From Ferruginibacter sp. (GTDB lineage: Bacteria > Bacteroidota > Bacteroidia > Chitinophagales > Chitinophagaceae), in contig JAGPDJ010000203.1 of NCBI GenBank assembly GCA_018057635.1, forward strand, positions 1 through 5,269: a DNA stretch of 5,269 nucleotides, read 5' to 3'. This document shows, in pieces, positions 1 through 5,269 of this stretch (its first letter is position 1; each line of letters starts with the position of its first letter). The notes beneath the pieces are model-generated. The model was not told the DNA's origin, searched no databases, and saw nothing but the letters and a program-made list of their open reading frames with translations. The position numbers and the translations under genes were made by a program.

Positions 1-246
1 GGCCATCTTCATGAGCATTCCTGTCATAACACTGCGTACAAAAACATGCGGATTTTTATTATGCAGCCCTTTCAGCTGAATAATCATAGAGAGAATGCTT
101 ATGAAAAAAAGCAACACATTGGCAATTAGCAACACATAAGGATCTACCTGAAAATTTTCAAGCAGCTTAAACAATGCGAGGAATGAAATACTGAAGAAAA
201 CAAATGTGATGATGAGTGGAGACAACAGCCGGGCAGTAAGATTCAT
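1..246 (-). CDS. Small multi-pass membrane protein, AtpI/UncI-like, probably upstream of atpB (partial, C-terminus off left edge)
   Basis: I translated this frame by hand from the ATG at 246; 82 residues are visible with no stop, and the gene continues past the left edge. Two hydrophobic segments are clear, at about residues 7-28 and 36-56. They are followed by a polar loop with the motif NPHVFVRSVMTGMLMKMA (65-82), which appears to lead into a third segment. From memory, Bacteroidota carry an unnamed membrane protein of about 130 residues with a similar N-P-H-x-F-V-R-S loop between atpZ and atpB. By position it corresponds to AtpI/UncI, which helps assemble or supply the ATP synthase c-ring. 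The start lies only 6 nt past the atpZ stop and has no strong Shine-Dalgarno sequence, so translation is probably coupled to atpZ. The AtpI-like role is inferred from position and topology and is not shown by any motif I can name. Confidence 0.75.
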   Translation of the reverse strand, partial: MNLTARLLSPLIITFVFFSISFLALFKLLENFQVDPYVLLIANVLLFFISILSMIIQLKGLHNKNPHVFVRSVMTGMLMKMA

Positions 247-252
247 GAATAG

Positions 253-459
253 TCATTTTTTGCTGGCAGTGTCAATGATTATTTTTATGATCACTCCCAG
301 GATCAGGAGCAAAGGTAAAACCCAAACGGCTAATGGCATTTTTATTTTAAGCCATTGATCCAGTTTTAACCCTGCATAAAGAGCCAGCCCTATCCCAACC
401 AGGAATTGTGTAGCCAATCCGGCATTTTTCCACAAGAGGTTGTTACCAGGTTTATTCAT
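253..459 (-). CDS. atpZ: AtpZ/AtpI family ATP synthase accessory membrane protein
   Basis: This is a 68-residue protein with two predicted transmembrane helices, at about residues 13-31 and 43-62, which is the usual size and topology of the AtpZ/AtpI family. Between the helices lies the sequence YAGLKLDQWL (28-37), which fits the family pattern of a glycine-rich first helix ending in G-x-x-L-D followed by an aromatic residue. In other bacteria AtpZ is encoded with the F1Fo-ATP synthase and acts with AtpI in the inner membrane, where it has been linked to divalent-cation transport and c-ring assembly. Its ATG overlaps the bactofilin stop by 8 nt (the ATGAATAA arrangement), and its own stop is 6 nt ahead of the next gene. 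It therefore sits inside a tightly packed operon. The family call is firm; the exact biochemical role is known only from distant relatives. Confidence 0.87.
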   Translation of the reverse strand: MNKPGNNLLWKNAGLATQFLVGIGLALYAGLKLDQWLKIKMPLAVWVLPLLLILGVIIKIIIDTASKK

Positions 460-856
460 TTACGGCCTTGCCTATTTCTATATTTAATTCTACAATATTG
501 GCGCCCATATGGCATTCTCCATTAAAACTTGCAGTTGATTCTATTTGTAATTTACCGGTGTGGATATTGCCCTCTACTACCGCCTTACCATGCAGGTGTA
601 ACAGGTCATTTACTTTTACCTTGCCAAGCACTTTTCCAAGAATATCAGCCTGCCGAGCAATAATGTCACCTTCAATAACAGCTTCGGGACCCAGCAATAC
701 CTTCGACCTGCAGGAAAGGTTTCCTTTTAAAATACCGTCAATCCTGATATCTCCGATACTTTCTATATTTCCCGAAATTACCGAACCTGCGCCTATAATT
801 GTGGTTGAACCAACAGGTGTTTCTGCCGAAGATGGCCTTGATCTGGAACTAAACAT
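452..856 (-). CDS. Bactofilin (polymer-forming cytoskeletal protein)
   Basis: Bactofilins self-assemble without nucleotide into membrane-associated filaments that position cell-wall enzymes. From the ATG at 856 the protein has 134 residues. It has a short flexible basic N-terminus (MFSSRSRP) and then a core from about residue 18 to 120. The core is made of short hydrophobic/glycine repeats such as STTIIGAGSVISGNI and the family signature DIRIDGILKGNL (36-47), as expected for a right-handed beta-helix. The tail after about 120 is short. An in-frame TTG at 883 would add nine residues, but I prefer the ATG because many bactofilins begin with MF followed by S/K/R residues, a peptide implicated in membrane binding. 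The gene lies 65 bp downstream of the M23-like membrane protein and overlaps atpZ by 8 nt. Bactofilins are often encoded beside M23 endopeptidases, which fits a role in cell-wall organisation. Confidence 0.93.
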   Translation of the reverse strand: MFSSRSRPSSAETPVGSTTIIGAGSVISGNIESIGDIRIDGILKGNLSCRSKVLLGPEAVIEGDIIARQADILGKVLGKVKVNDLLHLHGKAVVEGNIHTGKLQIESTASFNGECHMGANIVELNIEIGKAVNE

Positions 857-921
857 GGTTTCATAGTTTTGGATGTTAAACAATAAGTGCTTTCATTTAA
901 CGAATTTCCCGGCATTTTAGT

Positions 922-1320
922 CTAATCTTCTGCAATTTCCAGTTTTGGCATGTTTAATTTCACCGTATCCATTTTAACAATATTTCCTTTAAGAACTTTT
1001 TGTAAATCTTCGTAATATTTATTCTGTTGATTTAGAGCATGTTCCATAGAATCTGTTCTAATTTTCAAAATCCTGTATTCTTTTATTTGCTTCGCATCTC
1101 CATAACCGGAACCTGGTAAATAATACCGCAATGGTGTAAAAATGATCAGGGAAGCTGTAATTGCAATCATCAGGATAAATAAAGTACTCATCACAATATA
1201 AACACTTATCCTGGTTAGCTTGAACTTAACCACTTCTTCATAAGTATCTTCATTCATTACCACCAGCCGGTAATGGTTTCGAAGTCGTTTCAACGTACTA
1301 TTTGTATCCAGCTTTGCCAT
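922..1320 (-). CDS. Single-pass membrane protein resembling the N-terminal region of Bacteroidota M23 peptidases, with no catalytic domain
   Basis: This is a 132-residue protein starting at the ATG at 1320. It has a basic cytoplasmic segment with the sequence KRLRNHYRLVVMNEDTYEEV (11-30), one transmembrane helix at about 38-61, a juxtamembrane TPLRYYLPG (62-70), and then a charged, probably helical or coiled-coil stretch to about residue 112. I recognise this N-terminal block from Bacteroidota M23 family metallopeptidases of about 280-320 residues, where it precedes a LytM domain. Here the gene ends with TAG at 922, and only 65 bp remain before the bactofilin start. No zinc-binding HxxxD or HxH motif is present in the protein or in that gap, so it cannot itself cut peptidoglycan. 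It is first in the run with bactofilin and is best read as a membrane partner or anchor for it. The M23 relationship is a recollection of family sequence; the bactofilin link is inferred from adjacency. Confidence 0.72.
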   Translation of the reverse strand: MAKLDTNSTLKRLRNHYRLVVMNEDTYEEVVKFKLTRISVYIVMSTLFILMIAITASLIIFTPLRYYLPGSGYGDAKQIKEYRILKIRTDSMEHALNQQNKYYEDLQKVLKGNIVKMDTVKLNMPKLEIAED

Positions 1321-1528
1321 ATCATGGTTAATAATGTTTAAAATTAAGAAACAGGCACCAAATGAAAGAATATTTTAGTTATGCTACCGTTATACTTTTT
1401 TAAAATTTGAATACACTTATTCGCCCGGGAGAACATTCACAAAAAATTGTATTTCACAGCTTTAAATTTGATCTATGGATTGCAAAAAATAACCGATATT
1501 TAGCCCCGTTATATAATTAAAATCATTC
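1321..1528. promoter_or_regulatory. Divergent intergenic region between the bactofilin run and porW
   Basis: This AT-rich 208-bp region separates two divergent start codons, so it must hold promoters for both directions. On the plus strand, TAAATTTG at 1463-1470 matches the Bacteroidota -7 consensus TAnnTTTG exactly and would give a 5' leader of roughly 50 nt for porW. However, the only TTG upstream (1447-1449) is 13 nt away, closer than the usual spacing of about 19 nt, so the -33 element is weak or absent. On the minus strand, TTCATTTG (1366 down to 1359) differs from the -7 consensus at one fixed position and also lacks a clear -33 element. I see no convincing operator, riboswitch or terminator hairpin. 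Confidence 0.4.
1463..1470 (+). promoter_or_regulatory. Candidate Bacteroidota -7 promoter element for porW
   Basis: TAAATTTG matches the TAnnTTTG consensus recognised by the Bacteroidota primary sigma factor. Transcription would start near 1474-1478, about 50 nt before the porW ATG. The match is short, and the -33 TTG is at an unfavourable distance (13 nt), so this could be a chance match in AT-rich DNA. Confidence 0.3.
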
Positions 1529-4507
1529 ATGCCACACAGAAAGCATTTTTCAGTTTTGTTTTTTTTCATCCTGGTTATTTCTTCCGGTACTGTTTATGCA
1601 CAGCCAACCTGGACTTTTGACCCATTTGGAAGGGAAAAAAAACCAGAAAAATACGAGGACAAAAAACTGGCATCAGAAAAAACAGCCGATAAGAAATTTA
1701 CAACATTCAGAAGGTTCTTGCAGAATACAACAACCCATTATAATTATTTCTTTAATGCCCAGAATAAAATAGATGCTGTAATAGAACGGGCAAAGATCTC
1801 CAATACCGATGATTTTTCTAAACTGCTGGCTTTTTATCCTTATACCCTGGATAATACCGCATCACAGAAAACCGAACTTGATTCTGTGATCTATAAGGCA
1901 ACAGCTGGTATTTTATTGCATGACCTTCGTTCCGACTGGGTAGATAATATGTACCTGCTCATTGGTAAATCTTATTACTTCAGGAAGGAATTTGATTCTG
2001 CAGCGCTCACTTTCCAGTTCATCAATTATAACCTTTTTCCCAGGAAAAAGAAAGAAGATGATAACCGGATTGTAGGAACAAACCAGTCGGCTAAATCGAG
2101 TATATTATCAATTGCTGATAAAGAAAAAAGAAATATAATAGATAAAACCATCAGCCGGCCACCAAGCAGGAATGAAGCCCTGATATGGCTTGCCCGAACA
2201 TTTGTTGATCAGAAAGAATATGGGGATGCTGCAGGAATGATCAATATTCTTAGAAATGACCCCAACCTCCCTAAACGTTTACAAAACGACCTGGAAGAAG
2301 TGGATGCCTATTTGTTTTACATGCAGGAAAATTACGACAGTTCCGCCGTTCACCTGGAAAAAGCACTAACCACTGCCGATACCAAGCAAGACAAGTCAAG
2401 ATGGGAATTTTTACTCGGACAATTATATGAAATGAGTGGAAAATTTGACAAAGCATCAGCTTATTATGCCAAAGCTTCCAAACATACAGTAGATCCGGTA
2501 ATGGATATTAATGCCAGGCTTAACAATGCCAAGATGTATAAGGACAATGGCAATACCCGTGAGCTTGATAACAGCATCGCCAAATTGCTAAAAATGGCTA
2601 AGCGTGACCGTTATGAAGCATACCGGGACATCATTTATTATTCTGCTGCAAAAATGAGCCTGCAAAAGCCTGATACCGGTAATGCAAAAAAACTGCTTTC
2701 TAAAAGTGTGAAATATAATACAGCGAACCAGGCTTACCGGAATAAAGCATTCCTTCAGCTGGGTAATATTGCATACGACGAACACCAGTATAAACTTGCT
2801 TCATCTTATTACGACAGCCTGCAACTGGAAGACCCTTCTATAAAAGAAGAAGCAGCACTTATCAGTGCCAGGAAAAACACACTCACCAATATTGTGGCCC
2901 TGGTGAATATCATTGAAAAAGAAGACAGCCTGCAACGTATCGCAGCTATGCAACCGGCAGACCGGGATGCATTTATAAAAAAATTACTGAAGAAATACCG
3001 GAAAGAAATCGGACTGAAAGAAGAGGATAATTCTTCCGGTGGCGCCATGTTAACCGGATTCAGCAATAAGTCAAATGAACCTGTTGATCTTTTTGCAGCA
3101 GCTTCCAAAGGCGAATGGTATTTTTATAATAACAGTATGAAGTCGAAAGGTTTTACAGATTTCAAAAGCAAATGGGGCAAAAGAGATAATAAAGATAACT
3201 GGAGAAGGAAATCAGCAGCAGCAATACAAGCCGGGCTAAACCTGAATGGGAATATTGATATAGACGCACCGCCAGATTCAACGCTGGGTAAAGATCCGGG
3301 CCAATCTAAACCGGTGGAATTCACTTACCAGGCATTTATGGAAGACCTGCCCCTGACGCCGGAAAAAATAGACAGCAGCAACAGCAATATAGCCAGGAGT
3401 TTACTTTCACTGGCAAAGTTATTCCAGAATGAACTGGAAGATTACCAGGAAGCCATAAACACATACGAAAATTACCTGCAGCGTTTTCCTGAAAGACTTG
3501 AAAACGGTGAGGTATACCTGGGATTATATTTTTGTTACAACAAACTGGGCAATACAGCCAAATCAGATTACTATAAAAATCTTTTAACAAACAAATTTGC
3601 TGGTAGTAATGCGGAAAAAATGCTCAGCAATCCTGCAGCTTTAAAGCCGAGTGAAAAGAACCCGGATGTTACCAGGCGATATGAAGCCATTTATGACATG
3701 TTTATAGAAGGCAAATTTGCCGAAGCAACTGAAGCAAAGAAAAGGGCCGACAGTATTCATGGTAAAAATTACTGGACTCCCCAGCTGCTTTACATTGAAG
3801 CAGTGAGTTACATTAAGCTGAAAAACGACAGTTCTGCAGTTGTTGTGCTCAACAATATAATCAGCCTTTACCCATTATCTCCTTTAAAGGAAAAGGCTTT
3901 GAATCTCATTGAAGTTTTAAAAAGAAGGAGTGAAATTGAAACATACCTTACTAACCTGCAGGTTACAAGGGCAGAAGAAGACAAGATTCTGATTTCCGAA
4001 AATAACCAGGTGGTTATTCAGAAGGCAGCGCCTGTGGTAAAACCGGAAATTAAACAAATGGCGCCGGTAAACAAACCGGTGATGCAAAGCGACAGCATCA
4101 AGGCACTACCTGGGATGGTTAGTGGTTCTTTTAAATGGGAGTCAGATAAGCCACACTATGTTATTATGATCCTGCAGAAAGTAGACGGTGTTTATGTAAA
4201 TGAAGCAAAGAATGCATTTGCCCGGTATAACAGGGAAAAATTCTACAACAAACCGATCAATATTAACAAGGATGTGCTGGATGGGGAAAGGGCAATGCTG
4301 GTATTTGAACCGTTCCCTTCACCGGAAGATGCCATGTTGTATTTTGATAAGATAAAAAAAGCAGCTCCATCTGAGGTTTCATGGTTGCAGGCAAATAAAT
4401 ATTCATTCATTGTGATATCTGCCAATAACCTGCAGTTGCTGAAAACCAACAAAGACATGAATTCGTATAAAACACTTTTAAATAACCTGTATCCCGGTAA
4501 GTTCTGA
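1529..4507 (+). CDS. porW: PorW/SprE family TPR protein of the type IX secretion/gliding machinery
   Basis: This is a 992-residue exported protein. PorW (SprE in Flavobacterium johnsoniae) is a periplasmic or outer-membrane-associated T9SS component needed for secretion and, in gliders, motility. Residues 1-24 form a signal peptide ending VYA|QP. The conserved N-terminal block has TTHYNYFFNA (67-76). TPR-like helical pairs follow at about 139-430, with units beginning near D139, N215, R291 and N405. The segment with EWYFYNN (529-535) and KWGKRDNKDNWRR (548-560) is, as I recall it, characteristic of SprE/PorW. A second TPR group spans about 620-810, a Pro/Lys-rich linker about 831-864, and a C-terminal alpha/beta domain 865-992. 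SprE and PorW are described as lipoproteins, but here there is no N-terminal cysteine; the only cysteine is C669. No upstream in-frame start is available, because a stop lies at 1490-1492. It precedes the penicillin-binding protein gene by 55 bp, probably in one transcript. Confidence 0.83.
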   Translation: MPHRKHFSVLFFFILVISSGTVYAQPTWTFDPFGREKKPEKYEDKKLASEKTADKKFTTFRRFLQNTTTHYNYFFNAQNKIDAVIERAKISNTDDFSKLLAFYPYTLDNTASQKTELDSVIYKATAGILLHDLRSDWVDNMYLLIGKSYYFRKEFDSAALTFQFINYNLFPRKKKEDDNRIVGTNQSAKSSILSIADKEKRNIIDKTISRPPSRNEALIWLARTFVDQKEYGDAAGMINILRNDPNLPKRLQNDLEEVDAYLFYMQENYDSSAVHLEKALTTADTKQDKSRWEFLLGQLYEMSGKFDKASAYYAKASKHTVDPVMDINARLNNAKMYKDNGNTRELDNSIAKLLKMAKRDRYEAYRDIIYYSAAKMSLQKPDTGNAKKLLSKSVKYNTANQAYRNKAFLQLGNIAYDEHQYKLASSYYDSLQLEDPSIKEEAALISARKNTLTNIVALVNIIEKEDSLQRIAAMQPADRDAFIKKLLKKYRKEIGLKEEDNSSGGAMLTGFSNKSNEPVDLFAAASKGEWYFYNNSMKSKGFTDFKSKWGKRDNKDNWRRKSAAAIQAGLNLNGNIDIDAPPDSTLGKDPGQSKPVEFTYQAFMEDLPLTPEKIDSSNSNIARSLLSLAKLFQNELEDYQEAINTYENYLQRFPERLENGEVYLGLYFCYNKLGNTAKSDYYKNLLTNKFAGSNAEKMLSNPAALKPSEKNPDVTRRYEAIYDMFIEGKFAEATEAKKRADSIHGKNYWTPQLLYIEAVSYIKLKNDSSAVVVLNNIISLYPLSPLKEKALNLIEVLKRRSEIETYLTNLQVTRAEEDKILISENNQVVIQKAAPVVKPEIKQMAPVNKPVMQSDSIKALPGMVSGSFKWESDKPHYVIMILQKVDGVYVNEAKNAFARYNREKFYNKPININKDVLDGERAMLVFEPFPSPEDAMLYFDKIKKAAPSEVSWLQANKYSFIVISANNLQLLKTNKDMNSYKTLLNNLYPGKF

Positions 4508-4508
4508 T

Positions 4509-4525
4509 CATGAAGCAATTTCATG
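4509..4525 (+). repeat. Short inverted repeat between porW and the penicillin-binding protein gene
   Basis: CATGAA and TTCATG form a perfect 6-bp stem around a 5-nt loop, starting just after the porW stop, and are followed by a T-rich stretch (TTTGTATTCTTT). The stem is AT-rich and short, so a strong terminator is unlikely. At most it is a weak attenuator or an RNA-processing site between the two genes, or a chance palindrome. Confidence 0.3.
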
Positions 4526-4562
4526 TTTGTATTCTTTAATCTTTGAAATCTGAAAACGATCT

Positions 4563-5269
4563 ATGACCCGTTCAGTTAGAATATTATGGCGTTTGTTCTT
4601 TGCAGGTTTTGGCCTGTTCCTTGTTATGATGCTTTGTGCCAATTTTGGTTTATTCGGCAAAATGCCTTCCATTAAGGAACTGGAGAATCCGGAAGCCGAC
4701 CTGGCAAGTGAAATTATAAGCAGTGACGGGCTGCTGATGGGTAAATACTATTCAGAGAACAGGAGCGAAGTTAAGTACAGTGAAATTTCTCCCAATATTA
4801 TCAATGCACTGATAGCAACAGAAGATGAACGTTTTTATGATCATTCAGGCATAGACGCCCAGGCCTTGGCCCGTGTGGCGTTTACTGCAGGTACACAGGG
4901 TGGAGGCAGTACCATCACACAACAGGTAGCCAAAATGATGCTGGGACAGGGAAGGGGTAATATATTAAAAAGAGGCATTGATAAATTAAAGGAATGGATC
5001 GTTGCAGTAAAACTTGAAAGGAATTTCACTAAGGAAGAGATCATAACCCTTTACCTGAACAGGGCTCCATGGGGGAATGTATATGGCATCCGCAATGCTT
5101 CCCGTACTTATTTTCAGAAGGAACCCAAAGATCTTAAAATTGAAGAAGCAGCTGTGCTCATTGGCATGCTGAAAGGCTTTATATATGATCCCATCCGCTC
5201 ACCAAAACGTTCTATCGACAGGCGCAATACAGTAATCAACCAGATGGCAGTTGCACATCAGAAATTTCT
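4563..5269 (+). CDS. Class A penicillin-binding protein (PBP1A-like), GT51 peptidoglycan glycosyltransferase domain (partial, C-terminus off right edge)
   Basis: I translated this frame by hand from the ATG at 4563; 235 residues are visible with no stop. It polymerises lipid II into glycan strands on the outer face of the inner membrane. A transmembrane helix spans about residues 8-28. The GT51 motifs follow in order: EDERFYDHSG with the expected catalytic Glu at E87; GGSTITQQVAK (114-124); KLKEWIVAVKLE (141-152), where E144 is the expected second key Glu; YLNRAPWGNVYGIRNA (164-179); and IEEAAVLIGMLKGFIYDP with a downstream RR and NQM. All five motifs are intact, so the domain should be active. 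The preceding LFGKMPSIKELENPE and ASEIISSDG stretches are typical of Bacteroidota PBP1A. The transpeptidase domain would lie beyond the right edge, so the bifunctional (mrcA/ponA-type) call rests on family resemblance. The gene follows porW by 55 bp and is probably co-transcribed with it; no strong Shine-Dalgarno sequence is visible. Confidence 0.93.
   Translation, partial: MTRSVRILWRLFFAGFGLFLVMMLCANFGLFGKMPSIKELENPEADLASEIISSDGLLMGKYYSENRSEVKYSEISPNIINALIATEDERFYDHSGIDAQALARVAFTAGTQGGGSTITQQVAKMMLGQGRGNILKRGIDKLKEWIVAVKLERNFTKEEIITLYLNRAPWGNVYGIRNASRTYFQKEPKDLKIEEAAVLIGMLKGFIYDPIRSPKRSIDRRNTVINQMAVAHQKF

Noticed and set aside
468..866. 132-codon open frame on the plus strand opposite the bactofilin gene
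   Set aside because: It is the shadow of the bactofilin gene. The translation is rich in Pro, Ser and Ile with no domain logic, while the minus-strand frame carries clear bactofilin motifs.
857..883. TTG-initiated extension of the bactofilin by nine residues
   Set aside because: The internal ATG at 856 gives the typical MFSS N-terminus and is a better start codon. The extension was kept only as an alternative.
1559..1566. Run of eight T near the start of porW as a possible frameshift or phase-variation site
   Set aside because: The frame is intact across the run and encodes the hydrophobic core of the signal peptide, where Phe codons are expected. Shifted frames give no lipobox or better N-terminus.
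3952..3965. Perfect 14-bp palindrome TAACCTGCAGGTTA
   Set aside because: It sits inside the porW coding frame (LTNLQVTR). A palindrome of this length is expected by chance about once in three windows of this size, and nothing around it suggests a binding site.
2271..4524. Several minus-strand open frames of 60-100 codons opposite porW
   Set aside because: They lie wholly or almost wholly inside porW, show no recognisable domains, and have compositions typical of antisense shadows. The porW frame is continuous and has family motifs.
4841..5044. 67-codon minus-strand open frame
   Set aside because: It lies opposite the GT51 catalytic motifs of the penicillin-binding protein gene and has no independent support.
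1..5269. CRISPR arrays, tRNA/rRNA genes, insertion sequences, toxin-antitoxin or defence genes
   Set aside because: I found no direct repeats with spacers, no tRNA-like cloverleaf, no transposase motifs or terminal inverted repeats, and no defence-type genes. All sizeable stretches are explained by the envelope and ATP synthase accessory genes.

Overview
The window looks like chromosome from a member of the Bacteroidota, most likely the Chitinophagaceae or a close relative. The evidence is the type IX secretion (T9SS) protein PorW/SprE, a bactofilin next to atpZ, weak Shine-Dalgarno sites ahead of most starts, and moderately AT-rich DNA. This placement rests on gene content and recognised protein motifs, not on a database search. 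No mobile elements, RNA genes or CRISPR arrays are visible.

The left part (1-1320) is a four-gene minus-strand run. In transcription order it holds: a small membrane protein resembling the N-terminal part of Bacteroidota M23 (LytM-type) metallopeptidases but with no enzyme domain (1320-922); a bactofilin (856-452); AtpZ (459-253), whose start overlaps the bactofilin stop by 8 nt; and the first 82 residues of an unnamed multi-pass membrane protein (246-1), which runs off the edge. In related genomes this last gene usually precedes atpB, so the run probably leads into the ATP synthase genes, although none of those is in the window.

A 208-bp divergent intergenic region (1321-1528) separates this run from a plus-strand pair. 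The pair is a 992-residue periplasmic TPR protein of the PorW/SprE family (1529-4507) and, 55 bp further on, the first 235 residues of a class A penicillin-binding protein with an intact GT51 glycosyltransferase domain (4563 to the right edge).

Taken together this is a cell-envelope locus. It combines a bactofilin scaffold with a probable membrane partner, a peptidoglycan polymerase, a T9SS/gliding component, and accessory proteins for ATP synthase assembly. The items most worth a second look are the M23-like protein without its peptidase domain beside the bactofilin, and the PorW homologue that has an ordinary signal peptide instead of the expected lipoprotein signal. I see no clear evidence of a wholly new system.
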